DNA of 64,000 nucleotides from Anaerolinea sp. GTDB lineage: Bacteria > Chloroflexota > Anaerolineae > Anaerolineales > Villigracilaceae. The position numbers and the translations under genes were made by a program. The number at the start of each line of letters is the position of its first letter. Position 1 is the stretch's first letter. A model generated the notes under the pieces. That model searched no databases and had not been told where the DNA came from. It saw nothing but the letters and a program-made list of their open reading frames with translations. Shown here piece by piece: positions 42,040-51,302 of the stretch. The stretch is from positions 45,822-109,821 of the forward strand of contig DYID01000011.1 of the NCBI GenBank assembly GCA_020723805.1. Direction: 5' to 3'.

Positions 42040-42987
42040 ATGCAAGCAGCCGCCAAACAAGAAACTGTAAACACAACGTTTCGTCCAAAGATATTAAAAC
42101 GTAAACTCCGCTTGGGAGAAAGTGCCATTGAGGCGGGATTGTTCATTGTAGGTTTCCTGACCATTTTTGTGACGGTGAGCATCGTCATTGTGTTAGGAGA
42201 CCAGGCGTTGTTATTCTTTCTCGACCCTGAAGTAACGCTGGCGGAGTTCTTTATGTCAACCAAATGGGTTCCTGCCATCGGTGAATTCGGCATTTGGGCG
42301 CTGGTGAGCGCCACGCTAACGACCAGCGCAATTGCCATTCTGGTGGCTGTACCGCTTGGGTTGAGTGCTGCCATTTACCTGAGTGAATATGCCAGCCACC
42401 GTGCCCGTGCCGTTCTCAAGCCGGTATTGGAAATTCTCGCGGGCATTCCAACAGTGGTGTATGGATATTTTGCCTTGCTCTTCGTCACGCCGCTACTGCG
42501 TGAACTAATCGGCTCGGAGCGCATAGGCGTTTACAACATGCTGTCGGCCGGGTTGGTAATGGGCATCATGATTCTGCCGCTCATTTCCTCCATGAGTGAG
42601 GATGCTCTAAGCGCTGTACCCAATTCCCTGCGGGAGGCGGCATACGCCATGGGCGCCACACCCTTTGAAGCCAGTACTCAGGTGGTTCTTCCGGCGGCGC
42701 TTTCCGGCATTGGCGCCGCTGTTATTGTGGGAATTTCGCGCGCCGTGGGTGAAACTATGATCGTGGCAATTGCATCCGGGGCGACCTCTGAATTTACCTT
42801 CAACCCTCTGAAAGCCGCAGAAACGATGACCGCCCACATTGCCCGCATCAGCGGTGGCGACCTGCCTTACGGTACGGTGGACTACAACAGCCTCTTTGCC
42901 ATCGCCCTGATGCTCTTCCTCGTAACGCTGGCATTGAACATCGTCAGTCAATGGATTGTGACGAAGTTTCGCGAACAATACGAGTAG
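42040..42987 (+). CDS. pstC: Phosphate ABC transporter permease PstC
   Basis: 315 residues from ATG 42040, chosen because GGGAGAGG ends 6 nt before it; upstream in-frame ATGs at 41980 and 42007 lack such a site. About six TM helices. The permease EAA-like loop is [23 protein letters not shown], residues about 188-210, then [15 protein letters not shown]. It works with PstA and PstB to import phosphate delivered by PstS. Confidence 0.93.
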   Translation: MQAAAKQETVNTTFRPKILKRKLRLGESAIEAGLFIVGFLTIFVTVSIVIVLGDQALLFFLDPEVTLAEFFMSTKWVPAIGEFGIWALVSATLTTSAIAILVAVPLGLSAAIYLSEYASHRARAVLKPVLEILAGIPTVVYGYFALLFVTPLLRELIGSERIGVYNMLSAGLVMGIMILPLISSMSEDALSAVPNSLREAAYAMGATPFEASTQVVLPAALSGIGAAVIVGISRAVGETMIVAIASGATSEFTFNPLKAAETMTAHIARISGGDLPYGTVDYNSLFAIALMLFLVTLALNIVSQWIVTKFREQYE

Positions 42988-42992
42988 TGACC

Positions 42993-44228
42993 ATGATAAA
43001 GTACACCTATCCTGAACAGCAAGATCTTGAACGTTTTGTGGCGCTTCGATATCGCACCGCCTGGATATGGCAGTTGCTCTTTCTATCCGCCTTGCTCATC
43101 GCCATTGTCAGCCTTTCGGCGCTCCTGCTAAATGTTGTGGATGGCGCATTTGGCTATGTGGCATATGAGTTCAAGAAGGACCCCCTTACCATCAGTGAAA
43201 AGCCTCTCGAAGAATTGAGCAAAGATGAATTGATCGCCGTTTTGCAGGCAAACCTTTCCAGAGGCGCGTACAACAAGCTGGAAAAAGAAACTCCCCTTGC
43301 CGCCCGCAGTGAGGGCGAACTTTACAACCTCATTATCGAACGCATCATCCAGATCAAAACACTTGAGACCTATCCCTTATTCCGCTCCCTTTTCGAGAAG
43401 TCTGCCATCGAAGCCGAAGTGCGCGAGAAGTACCCCAATGCACGTCTCGAGTTTCGCTCCTGGCTTTCGCCCGCCTTTCTAACAACGCCCATGTCCAGCC
43501 GGGCAGAATTTGCCGGGGTGCGGACTGCCCTGCTCGGGTCAATGTGGCTGGTGGGAATCGCTATTGCCTTTGCCCTCCCGGTAGGAGTAGGTGCGGCAAT
43601 TTATTTGCAAGAGTATGCTGACCGGAAGAGCATGGTTAACCGCATCATCCAGACCAATATCAACAACCTGGCAGGCGTTCCATCCATTGTGTATGGCATG
43701 CTTGGGTTGGCGATTTTTGTACGCGCCATGGAAGCATTCACCAGCGGAGCCATGTTTGGCATCACCGATACCAACGGGCGCACTCTCATGTCTGCGGGGC
43801 TCACCATGGGTATTCTTGTCCTGCCGTTAGTGGTGATCAACGCACAGGAAGCCATCAAAGCCGTCCCAGATTCGATCCGTCAGGCGGCTTTTGGCGTGGG
43901 GGCAACCCGATGGCAGAGCATCTGGAGTCATGTTCTGCCCAATGCCCTGCCCGGCATTCTGACCGGCAGCATCCTGGCGATGTCGCGCGCCATTGGTGAG
44001 ACTGCGCCGCTGATCATCGTCGGCGCTTCGACTTTTGTCACGGTTGATCCGCAAAGCCCGTTTACAAAGTTCACCGTTCTGCCCATCCAGATTTATCAAT
44101 GGACAGCACGCCCGCAGGATGAATTTCACGCCATTGCGGCGGCGGCGATCATTGTCCTGCTTGTTCTGCTGTTAACCTTCAACGCCACCGCCATATTGCT
44201 GCGCAACCGCTTTCAGCGGCGTTGGTAG
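42993..44228 (+). CDS. pstA: Phosphate ABC transporter permease PstA with an inserted domain
   Basis: 411 residues, about 120 more than typical PstA. Between TM1 and TM2 lies an extra charged, helical segment of about 120 residues (from about [16 protein letters not shown] to [10 protein letters not shown]), predicted to face outward. The core is normal: [39 protein letters not shown] split over two segments, then [11 protein letters not shown]. The insertion may contact the two-domain PstS. Starts 5 bp after pstC. Confidence 0.92.
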   Translation: MIKYTYPEQQDLERFVALRYRTAWIWQLLFLSALLIAIVSLSALLLNVVDGAFGYVAYEFKKDPLTISEKPLEELSKDELIAVLQANLSRGAYNKLEKETPLAARSEGELYNLIIERIIQIKTLETYPLFRSLFEKSAIEAEVREKYPNARLEFRSWLSPAFLTTPMSSRAEFAGVRTALLGSMWLVGIAIAFALPVGVGAAIYLQEYADRKSMVNRIIQTNINNLAGVPSIVYGMLGLAIFVRAMEAFTSGAMFGITDTNGRTLMSAGLTMGILVLPLVVINAQEAIKAVPDSIRQAAFGVGATRWQSIWSHVLPNALPGILTGSILAMSRAIGETAPLIIVGASTFVTVDPQSPFTKFTVLPIQIYQWTARPQDEFHAIAAAAIIVLLVLLLTFNATAILLRNRFQRRW

Positions 44229-44266
44229 TGCCGAATTCATTTCAATCTGCAAGGAAAGTCGGAAAC

Positions 44267-45049
44267 ATGCAAACTGAAAATTCCCCATACGCCATCGAAA
44301 CCCGCAACTTGAGCATCTTTTATGGCTCCTTCGAAGCGGTAAAGGATGTCAATCTGCAAATCCAAAAGCAGAAAATCACCGCCATTATTGGTCCTTCGGG
44401 ATGCGGCAAATCCACTCTCCTGCGCGCTTTCAACCGCATGAACGATTTCGTGCCGACCAGCCGGGTGAGCGGAGAAATTTTGCTTCATGGCACCAATTTG
44501 TATGGCAAAGAAATTGACCCTGTGGAAGTGCGCCGCCGTATTGGCATGGTCTTTCAAAAACCCAATCCTTTCCCAAAGTCCATTTATGAGAACATCGCCT
44601 GGGGTGCGCGCATCAATGGCTTCAAGGGCAACATGGACGATTTGGTCGAACAATCTCTACGCGGCGCCGCATTATGGGATGAAGTGAAGGACAAACTCAA
44701 ACAAAGCGCCTATGCTCTTTCCGGTGGACAACAACAACGATTATGTATCGCCCGCGCCATTGCCATTCAGCCCGAAATCATTTTGATGGATGAACCCGCC
44801 TCGGCGCTCGACCCAATCTCGACCTTGCGTATCGAAGAATTGATGCAGGAACTGAAAAAGAACTACACCATCATTATCGTTACACACAATATGCAGCAGG
44901 CGGCGCGCGTCTCCGACTATACCGCCATGATGATGCTCTACGAAAACACCCGCTCCGGCACGGTCATAGAATACGATGAGACCAAGACCATCTTTACCCG
45001 CCCGAAAGATAAACGCACTGAAGAGTATGTAACAGGAAGGTTTGGCTAA
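44267..45049 (+). CDS. pstB: Phosphate ABC transporter ATP-binding protein PstB (canonical)
   Basis: 260 residues. Walker [11 protein letters not shown]-loop [10 protein letters not shown], signature LSGGQQQR, Walker [13 protein letters not shown], switch His in IVTHNMQQ. All catalytic positions are intact, unlike the two PstB paralogs at 46401 and 50038. ATG 44267 follows AAGGAAA. Confidence 0.95.
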   Translation: MQTENSPYAIETRNLSIFYGSFEAVKDVNLQIQKQKITAIIGPSGCGKSTLLRAFNRMNDFVPTSRVSGEILLHGTNLYGKEIDPVEVRRRIGMVFQKPNPFPKSIYENIAWGARINGFKGNMDDLVEQSLRGAALWDEVKDKLKQSAYALSGGQQQRLCIARAIAIQPEIILMDEPASALDPISTLRIEELMQELKKNYTIIIVTHNMQQAARVSDYTAMMMLYENTRSGTVIEYDETKTIFTRPKDKRTEEYVTGRFG

Positions 45050-45051
45050 TC

Positions 45052-45495
45052 ATGAACAAGGCAAAGGTCTTATTCTTGTGTACAGGCAACTCCGCACGCA
45101 GCCAAATGGCGGAGGGATTACTCCGCGCAATGGCAGGGGAACAATTCGATGTTTTCAGCGCAGGTACAGAGCCGAAGGGCAGTATCCTGCCGGAGGTCCG
45201 CGAGGCGATGCGTGAAGTCGGTATTGACATTTCAGGACAGTGGTCCAAATCCGTCACTGAATATCTCGGCAAAGCCGTTTTCACACATGTGATCACCGTC
45301 TGTGCAGATGCCGAGGAAAAATGCCCTGCTGTGTTCCTGAATATGGGCATTCACGAACACTGGCCCTTCGATGACCCCGCGAAATCGGGCGACGAAGACC
45401 GCCTCGAAGTCACGCGGCGTGTGCGTGATCAGATCGAAACACGCCTGCGGCTGTGGCTAAACGGGCAAAACATTACCCCAAAAGAATACCGCTGA
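45052..45495 (+). CDS. arsC: Arsenate reductase, thioredoxin-coupled LMW-PTP type
   Basis: 147 residues. The P-loop is FLCTGNSARSQMAEG (C10-x5-R16), and the redox pair C84/C91 is spaced by six residues, as in S. aureus ArsC (10/82/89). It reduces arsenate to arsenite. Its place between pstB and phoU, 2 bp after pstB, suggests it deals with arsenate that enters with phosphate. No arsenite efflux gene is seen in the window. Confidence 0.9.
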   Translation: MNKAKVLFLCTGNSARSQMAEGLLRAMAGEQFDVFSAGTEPKGSILPEVREAMREVGIDISGQWSKSVTEYLGKAVFTHVITVCADAEEKCPAVFLNMGIHEHWPFDDPAKSGDEDRLEVTRRVRDQIETRLRLWLNGQNITPKEYR

Positions 45496-45536
45496 TAGTA
45501 CAATAATGCCATTGAAACGACGCCAAAGAGGAAAAC

Positions 45537-46226
45537 ATGATCCGGAAAACATTTGAAGCCGAAATTCAGCAGGTCAAGGATGAAGTGCTGATGCTGGGCA
45601 GCATGGTCGAGCAAGCAGTACTCGATTCTGTCGAGGCGTTAAAAAAACGCGATATCAAGGCATCCGAGAAGATTTTTGCGGAAGACTTGGAAATCAACAA
45701 GAAGCGTTTCGAAATCGAAAACAAGTTGATGGTGCTGATTGCCACCCAGCAGCCGATGGCGCGCGACCTGCGTCTGCTGGCTTCGTGCATGGAAATCATC
45801 TCTGAGCTCGAGCGCATGGGCGATTACGCCAAGGGTATCGCCAACATCAACATCCGCATGGGAGACGAACCCCTGCTTAAGCCGCTCATTGACATTCCCC
45901 GCATGGCGCAAAAGGGCGTGGACATGCTGCACCGCGCCCTGACAGCCTTCGTCAATGAGGACGCCGAAATGGCAAAGGCGATTCCCATCGAAGATGACGA
46001 AGTGGACGCCCTCTACAACCAGGTCTATCGTGAACTGATGACCTTTGTCATCCAGGACCCCACAACCATCGAACGCGCCAACTGGCTCCTGTGGGTGGCG
46101 CACAACCTCGAGCGCGTCGCCGACCGCGTCACCAACATCTGCGAGCGCACCATTTTCATTGTCACGGGCGAAATGGAAGAAATCAAAGCCACAGACGATG
46201 AGTTTTGGAAAGGTCAGAAGAAGTGA
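45537..46226 (+). CDS. phoU: Phosphate transport regulator PhoU
   Basis: 229 residues forming two three-helix bundles. E/DxxxD metal-binding motifs occur in both halves (ISELERMGDYAKGIANI and NLERVADRVTNICER). PhoU restrains the Pho kinase when PstSCAB is active and limits uptake. ATG 45537 follows AGAGGAAAA, and TACAAT at 45499 may be an internal -10. No histidine kinase or response regulator gene is in the window. Confidence 0.95.
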   Translation: MIRKTFEAEIQQVKDEVLMLGSMVEQAVLDSVEALKKRDIKASEKIFAEDLEINKKRFEIENKLMVLIATQQPMARDLRLLASCMEIISELERMGDYAKGIANINIRMGDEPLLKPLIDIPRMAQKGVDMLHRALTAFVNEDAEMAKAIPIEDDEVDALYNQVYRELMTFVIQDPTTIERANWLLWVAHNLERVADRVTNICERTIFIVTGEMEEIKATDDEFWKGQKK

Positions 46227-46235
46227 GGGGTGGGA

Positions 46236-46308
46236 GAGTAATCAGTAACCAGTGATCGGTAACCAGTGATTAGTGATCAGTGATCAGTGATTGGTGATTG
46301 GTAATTGG
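46236..46308 (+). repeat. Low-complexity AGTGATCAGT/TTGGTGATTGG repeat
   Basis: Degenerate tandem units of 7-10 nt (CAGTGATCAGTGAT, then GATTGGTAATTGG). The same vocabulary appears at 3626-3655, 7829-7845, 26107-26163, 59120-59136 and 63384-63490. Confidence 0.65.
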
Positions 46309-46316
46309 CAATGAAA

Positions 46317-46350
46317 AACGAGTGGATGAGATGTCTCTCATTCACTCGTT
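46317..46350. terminator. Bidirectional terminator between phoU and pstB2
   Basis: AACGAGTGGATGAGA (46317-46331) pairs with TCTCATTCACTCGTT (46336-46350), a 15-bp stem with a TGTC loop and one wobble pair. Convergent gene ends on both sides. Confidence 0.7.
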
Positions 46351-46400
46351 CATTTAACCGCTTCCCCAACTATCCGACTATCAGACCATCAGATTTCAAA

Positions 46401-47162
46401 CTACCCCATCCTCCCCGTGATATATGCCTCGGTCAATTCCTGTTTGGGGCGGGTGAACATTGCGTTCGTCTCCGAAAATTCCACCAGTTCCCCCAGCCAG
46501 AAGAGACCGGTGTAATCCGATACGCGCGCCGCCTGCTGCATGTTATGCGTGACGATGACAATCGTGTATGCCTGTTTCAGTTCGGCAATCAATTCCTCGA
46601 TGCGCAGCGTGGCGATGGGGTCGAGTGCAGAAGTGGACTCATCCATCAGGATGACCTCCGGCTGGACAGCAACCACTCGGGCAATGCACAATCTTTGCTG
46701 CTGCCCCAGCGACAACCCAAGCGCATCTTTCTTCAGGTTATCCTTCACCTCGTCCCACAGCGCCGCGGCACGCAGACTGCGTTCCACCACTTCGTTCAGG
46801 TTGACCTTCAAGCCCATCACGCGCGGACCAAACGCCACATTGTCGTAAATGGACTGCGGGAAAGGGTTGGGCTTCTGAAACACCATCCCCACTCGCTGGC
46901 GCAGATGGACGACATCCATGTCGGGGTCGTAGATGTTCTTGCCATTCAACAGGATTTTTCCTTCCACGCGCGTGCCGGGGATGGTGTCGTTCATGCGGTT
47001 CAGACAGCGCAGAAACGTGGACTTGCCGCATCCCGATGGACCGATGAGCGCAGTAACCTTGCGCGGCGCAATCTCAAGGTTGATGTTCGAGAGCGCCTTC
47101 TTGGTATTGTCGTAGTAGAAGTCGAGGCTTTGGACGGAGAAAACAGGTTGCAGGTCGGGCAT
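46401..47162 (-). CDS. PstB-like ATP-binding protein with degenerate signature (PstB2)
   Basis: 253 residues, closely related to PstB. Walker [10 protein letters not shown] and Q-loop [11 protein letters not shown] are normal, but the signature is LSLGQQQR instead of LSGGQ, and Walker B reads [11 protein letters not shown] (Ser for Pro). It lies on the opposite strand, 52 bp from pstS2. With PstB3 at 50038, whose Q-loop is altered, it would give a heterodimer with one normal and one impaired ATP site. Confidence 0.9.
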   Translation of the reverse strand: MPDLQPVFSVQSLDFYYDNTKKALSNINLEIAPRKVTALIGPSGCGKSTFLRCLNRMNDTIPGTRVEGKILLNGKNIYDPDMDVVHLRQRVGMVFQKPNPFPQSIYDNVAFGPRVMGLKVNLNEVVERSLRAAALWDEVKDNLKKDALGLSLGQQQRLCIARVVAVQPEVILMDESTSALDPIATLRIEELIAELKQAYTIVIVTHNMQQAARVSDYTGLFWLGELVEFSETNAMFTRPKQELTEAYITGRMG

Positions 47163-47168
47163 GAAGCG

Positions 47169-47174
47169 ATTTTA
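47169..47174 (-). promoter_or_regulatory. -10 hexamer, predicted leaderless pstB2 mRNA
   Basis: Minus-strand TAAAAT begins 12 nt before the pstB2 ATG at 47162, facing the pstS2 promoter. Confidence 0.45.
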
Positions 47175-47200
47175 TCATGTCAGCGCCGAATACTTTCGAC

Positions 47201-47206
47201 TATAAT
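47201..47206 (+). promoter_or_regulatory. -10 hexamer, predicted near-leaderless pstS2 mRNA
   Basis: Perfect TATAAT begins 14 nt before ATG 47215; TGTCAG at 47178-47183 is a weak -35 at 17 nt. No TTAACC-type units are present, so this locus seems not to share the Pho-type control of pstS. Confidence 0.5.
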
Positions 47207-47214
47207 TCCCCTCG

Positions 47215-48123
47215 ATGAATCACACTATCAAATCTGTTCTTCTTTCCTCTTTCCTTTTTTTCTCTTTCCTTCTTTCCTCATGTAATTCTCCATCCCCTGC
47301 GCAAGCCGCGCCCCAGTCTCCCACCGCATATATTCAAAACAAAGGCTCCGACACGATGGTCAACCTCGCGCTGGCGTGGGCGGAGGCATATCAGGATGCG
47401 CATCCGGATGTCCGCATTTCGGTGACGGGCGGAGGCTCGGGGACGGGCATTGCCGCCCTCATCAACGGCACTGTGGACATTGCCAACGCTTCCCGTCAGA
47501 TCAAGCAGGAGGAAATCGAAGAAGCCAGAGCCAACGGCGGGAACCCGGTCGAATTCATCGTGGCGCGCGATGCGATTGCCGTCATCGTCAACCCGGCAAA
47601 CCCGGTCAGCCAATTGACCTTACAGCAGGTCTCCGACATTTACAGCGGGAAAATCAACAACTGGAAGGAAGTCGGCGGCGAAGACCGCCCAATTGTGCGC
47701 CTCTCACGCGAGACCAATTCCGGCACGCATGTGTATTTTCTCGAAACCGTCCTGCGGCTGGGACAAAAGGAAAACAAGACTCTCTTCTCGATGGATACGC
47801 TCCTCCTGCCCTCCTCCGAGGGCATCATCACGGAGGTGCGTCAGAACCCCAACGCCATCGGCTATGACGGCTTGGGATATGTGCCTCCCGACCTGAAGGT
47901 GATTGCCATTGCAAAAGAAGCGGGCGGCGCGTATGTCCTGCCGTCCATCGCCACGGTGAATGACAAGAGTTACCCGATTGCGCGCGACCTGTATATGTAC
48001 ACCAACGGAGAGCCGGCAGGCGTTGCGAAAGCGTATCTCGATTGGATTCTTTCCGCCGAAGCGCAGCAGATTGTGGCGGATTTGGGTTTTGTGCCTGTCA
48101 TCACCTCCAACCCCTCTCCGTAA
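47215..48123 (+). CDS. Phosphate-binding lipoprotein PstS2 (single domain)
   Basis: 302 residues. Signal peptide with FLLSSC lipobox. The phosphate-binding pattern is KGSDTMVNLA, GGGSGTGIAALINGTVDIANASR split around residue 82, and SRETNSGTHVYF. It belongs to the PstS-like PBP family but is only distantly related to the two-domain PstS in this window. It heads pstC2-pstA2-pstB3-arsC2. Ligand is probably phosphate, or possibly another oxyanion. Confidence 0.9.
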   Translation: MNHTIKSVLLSSFLFFSFLLSSCNSPSPAQAAPQSPTAYIQNKGSDTMVNLALAWAEAYQDAHPDVRISVTGGGSGTGIAALINGTVDIANASRQIKQEEIEEARANGGNPVEFIVARDAIAVIVNPANPVSQLTLQQVSDIYSGKINNWKEVGGEDRPIVRLSRETNSGTHVYFLETVLRLGQKENKTLFSMDTLLLPSSEGIITEVRQNPNAIGYDGLGYVPPDLKVIAIAKEAGGAYVLPSIATVNDKSYPIARDLYMYTNGEPAGVAKAYLDWILSAEAQQIVADLGFVPVITSNPSP

Positions 48124-48142
48124 GAGAGGCGGGAGAACTCGT

Positions 48143-49039
48143 ATGGAAAAATCGTTGAACTGGCGCGAATTTGTCATCACACGAGCCATCAAAGCGAGCG
48201 GATATTCCGCCATCGTCTTTGTCCTGCTCATCTTTGTCTTCCTCATGCGCGAAGGCTTGCCCGCGCTCGGCGAAGTGGAGGCAGGCAATCTGCTCAGCAT
48301 CCGCTGGTATCCCATTGAAGAGATGTTTGGCATCCTGCCGCTCATCACCGGCTCGATCATCGTCACCATCGGCGCGGCGCTGATTGCCGTGCCGTTTGGC
48401 ATCGGCACCGCCGTTTTCATCTCCGAGATTGCCCCCCGCTGGGTGCGCGAGATTCTCAAACCGCTCGTCGAACTGTTGGGCGGACTGCCCTCCGTCGTGC
48501 TGGGCTTTCTCGGCATCCTCGTTCTCTCCCCCTTCCTGCGCGTCTTTCTGGACCTGCCGACGGGTCTGACCGCCTTTACCGGCTCTCTCCTCCTCGGCGG
48601 CATCGCCGTCCCCACTGTTGTTTCGGTGGCGGAAGATGCGCTCGACGCCGTGCCCCGCGCCTACCGCGAGGGCGCTTGGGCGCTGGGCGCCACCCGCTGG
48701 CAAACCATCTGGCGCGTGACCCTGCCTGCCGCCAGATCCGGCGTCCTGACCGCCGTGATGCTCGGTATCGGGCGCGCCATCGGCGAAACCATGACCGTGA
48801 TGATGGTGACCGGCAACGCCCCCGTCCTTGCGTTGAAACTCGGCAGTCTCTTTTCCCCCGTCCGCACCATGACCGCCACCATCGCCGCCGAAATGGGCGA
48901 GGTTGCCAACGGAAGCACACATTACCATGTGCTGTTCTTCATCGGCATCGTCCTGTTCCTCATCTCGCTGGGCGTGAACATCGCCGCTTCCTCGGTCGTC
49001 TTTCGCGCCAAAAAACGCGCAGAGAGAATCCTTTCGTAA
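48143..49039 (+). CDS. Phosphate ABC transporter permease PstC2
   Basis: 298 residues from ATG 48143 after GGGAGA. Six TM helices; DALDAVPRAYREGAWALGATR is the EAA-like loop (residues about 167-187), followed by GRAIGETMTVMMVTGNAP. It forms the channel with PstA2. A 15-bp stem-loop separates it from pstA2. Confidence 0.92.
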   Translation: MEKSLNWREFVITRAIKASGYSAIVFVLLIFVFLMREGLPALGEVEAGNLLSIRWYPIEEMFGILPLITGSIIVTIGAALIAVPFGIGTAVFISEIAPRWVREILKPLVELLGGLPSVVLGFLGILVLSPFLRVFLDLPTGLTAFTGSLLLGGIAVPTVVSVAEDALDAVPRAYREGAWALGATRWQTIWRVTLPAARSGVLTAVMLGIGRAIGETMTVMMVTGNAPVLALKLGSLFSPVRTMTATIAAEMGEVANGSTHYHVLFFIGIVLFLISLGVNIAASSVVFRAKKRAERILS

Positions 49040-49055
49040 GCGTCTTCATCTTTCC

Positions 49056-49099
49056 TTCTTTCGTCTTTCCTTCACAATGAAAGAGGAAAGACGAAAGAA
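49056..49099 (+). other. Long stem-loop between pstC2 and pstA2
   Basis: TTCTTTCGTCTTTCC (49056-49070) and GGAAAGACGAAAGAA (49085-49099) form a perfect 15-bp stem. The same purine/pyrimidine vocabulary forms the hairpin at 53360. It may stabilise or attenuate the mRNA. Confidence 0.6.
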
Positions 49100-49111
49100 A
49101 TCCTTTCAACC

Positions 49112-49978
49112 ATGATGAAACCCACTTTCTCCCTCAACCGCCACCTCGTCCAGCGCCTCGGCTTTGCCGGGCTTACGGTGATGGCATTCCTCACGGTCCT
49201 GCCGATTGTGGCTGTGGTCGTCTATATCGTTGTGCAGGGCGCACCCGCCATTTCATGGGAGTTTCTCAGCGGGTTTCCGCGCGGCGGTATGCGCGAAGGC
49301 GGAATCCTGCCAGCCATTATCGGCACACTCTATCTGACCATCGGCACCGCCATCTTCTCCGTCCCCCTTGGCATTGCCGCCGCGATTTATCTCTCCGAAT
49401 ATGCCGCAGATACGCCGCTCACCCGCACGATCCGCATTGCCATCATCAATCTCGCGGGGATTCCTTCGGTGGTGTATGGACTGTTCGGATTAGGCTTGTT
49501 CGTCCTCTTCCTCAGGTTCGGCACCTCCATCCTCGCGGCTTCCCTGACCCTCTCCATCATGACGCTGCCCGTCATCATCAGCACGGCAGAAGAGGCGCTG
49601 CGTTCAGTGCCGCAGGCGTTCCGCACGGTCAGTATCTCGCTCGGAGCCACCCGCTGGCAGACCATCCGCCGCATCGTTTTGAAGGAGGCGCTGCCGGGCA
49701 TCATCACCGGCGTCATCCTGGGGCTGGAACGCGCCGCCGGCGAAACCGCTCCCATTCTGTTCACCGGCGCGGCATTCTTCCTGCCGCGTCTGCCCGGCTC
49801 GCCCTTCGATGCGACCATGGCTCTGCCCTATCACCTCTTCGTCATCTCCACCCAGGTTCCCGAAATGCCCATCCAAATCCAATACGGCACGGCGCTGGTC
49901 TTGCTGGTGTTCGTGTTGACGATGAACGTCATCGCCACATTCATCCGTTCGCGGGCAAGGGCAAAGCGCCAATGGTAA
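49112..49978 (+). CDS. Phosphate ABC transporter permease PstA2
   Basis: 288 residues, normal PstA length (no insertion, in contrast to pstA at 42993). INLAGIPSVVYGLFGLGLF and EALRSVPQAFRTVSISLGAT are family motifs, then ERAAGETAPILFTGA. Starts with ATGATG at 49112. Pairs with PstC2. Confidence 0.92.
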   Translation: MMKPTFSLNRHLVQRLGFAGLTVMAFLTVLPIVAVVVYIVVQGAPAISWEFLSGFPRGGMREGGILPAIIGTLYLTIGTAIFSVPLGIAAAIYLSEYAADTPLTRTIRIAIINLAGIPSVVYGLFGLGLFVLFLRFGTSILAASLTLSIMTLPVIISTAEEALRSVPQAFRTVSISLGATRWQTIRRIVLKEALPGIITGVILGLERAAGETAPILFTGAAFFLPRLPGSPFDATMALPYHLFVISTQVPEMPIQIQYGTALVLLVFVLTMNVIATFIRSRARAKRQW

Positions 49979-50037
49979 TCCCCTGCCATGAGCAGTACAA
50001 ACCGCTCTGCGTCTTCCGTACCGCCTGAAAAGAAACC

Positions 50038-50793
50038 ATGAACAAGATCGTCATCGAAAACCTTTCCCTGCAATACTCCGACGGCACCGAGTCGCTGCGC
50101 AACGTCAGCATGGAGATTCCCGCCAACGCCATCACGGTGCTGTTCGGTCCGGCGGGCGGCGGCAAGTCCACACTTTTGCGCTGTCTCAACCGCCTCAACG
50201 ACCTGGCAGACGTGGAAGTTGTGGACGGCAAAGTCATCATTGACGGCGAAAACATCCTAGACCCCAAAACGGATGTCATCGCCCTGCGCCGCAAAGTGGG
50301 GATGGTCTTTGCGCGTCCGGTCGTCCTGCCGATGAGCATTCGCGCCAACCTGACCTACGGCTTGGAACTGGCAGGGGAGAAACGCCGCTCGAAACTGGAC
50401 GAAGCAGTGGAACGCAGTTTGAAACTCGCCGCCATTTGGGACGAGGTCAAAGACCGCCTCGATGACCCCGCCATCGCGCTTTCCGGCGGACAGCAGCAGC
50501 GCCTCTGCCTTGCCCGCGCGCTGGCTCTGCAGCCTGAAATCATTCTGCTCGATGAGCCAACCTCCGGTCTGGACCCCCTCTCCACCGGCAAGGTTGAAGC
50601 GGCATTGCAGGAACTGAAAAAGGACTACACCATCATCCTCGTGCCGCATTCGGTTCAACAGGCGGGGCGCACTGCAGACTACGCCGCCTTCTTTTTACAG
50701 GGCGAACTCGTCGAGTATGGCGAAGGCAGCGTCATCTTCACTGCCCCCAAGGACAAACGGACTGAAGATTACATCACCGGAAGATTTGGGTAA
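50038..50793 (+). CDS. PstB-like ATP-binding protein with altered Q-loop (PstB3)
   Basis: 251 residues. Walker A is GPAGGGKST, signature LSGGQQQR is normal, Walker B IILLDEPTSGLD is normal and the switch His is present (LVPHSVQQ). The Q-loop, FQKPNPFP in other PstBs, reads FARPVVLP, so the conserved Gln is Ala. Combined with PstB2 (degenerate signature), both defects would face each other in one composite ATP site. Follows pstA2 by 59 bp. Confidence 0.9.
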   Translation: MNKIVIENLSLQYSDGTESLRNVSMEIPANAITVLFGPAGGGKSTLLRCLNRLNDLADVEVVDGKVIIDGENILDPKTDVIALRRKVGMVFARPVVLPMSIRANLTYGLELAGEKRRSKLDEAVERSLKLAAIWDEVKDRLDDPAIALSGGQQQRLCLARALALQPEIILLDEPTSGLDPLSTGKVEAALQELKKDYTIILVPHSVQQAGRTADYAAFFLQGELVEYGEGSVIFTAPKDKRTEDYITGRFG

Positions 50794-50876
50794 GGAAACA
50801 GGCAGGCAGGGAGTACACAGGTACACAGGTAGACAGGTAAACAGGCGGTGCGTCCTCTTTCGCACAGATTTCCCCT

Positions 50877-51302
50877 ATGACCAAAACCGTTCTCTTTCTC
50901 TGCACCGGCAACTCCTGCCGCTCGCAAATGGCGGAAGCCATCGTCAACGCGCACTATGGCAGTGAGTGGAAGGCATACTCCGCCGGCACAAAACCTGCCG
51001 GCTATGTGCATCTCAAGGCAATTCAAGCGCTCAACGAAATCGGCATCGCTCACGTGGGCAAATCGAAACACATAGACGACCTCCCCACGAAAGACTTCGA
51101 CCTCGTCGTCACCGTCTGCGATTCGGCGGCGGAGGAATGTCCCGTGTGGCATGGCAAGGCAGGCAGACGCGCCCACCACAGTTTCGTGGATCCCGCCAAG
51201 GCGCAGGGAACGGACGACGAGGTGATGCAGGTCTTTCGTCGAGTGCGAAGCGAGATGCTGGAAGTCATCCCCAGAATCCTGAATGGAGAAAAAGCCCAAT
51301 GA
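50877..51302 (+). CDS. Arsenate reductase-like LMW-PTP protein (ArsC2)
   Basis: 141 residues. FLCTGNSCRSQMAE gives C9-x5-R15, with an additional C13, and C81/C88 form the x6-spaced redox pair. It is the second arsC linked to a pst locus here. The gap before it (50811-50843) is built of ACAGGTA repeats. Its end overlaps the next ATG by 4 bp, so it is coupled to the flavoprotein gene. Confidence 0.88.
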   Translation: MTKTVLFLCTGNSCRSQMAEAIVNAHYGSEWKAYSAGTKPAGYVHLKAIQALNEIGIAHVGKSKHIDDLPTKDFDLVVTVCDSAAEECPVWHGKAGRRAHHSFVDPAKAQGTDDEVMQVFRRVRSEMLEVIPRILNGEKAQ

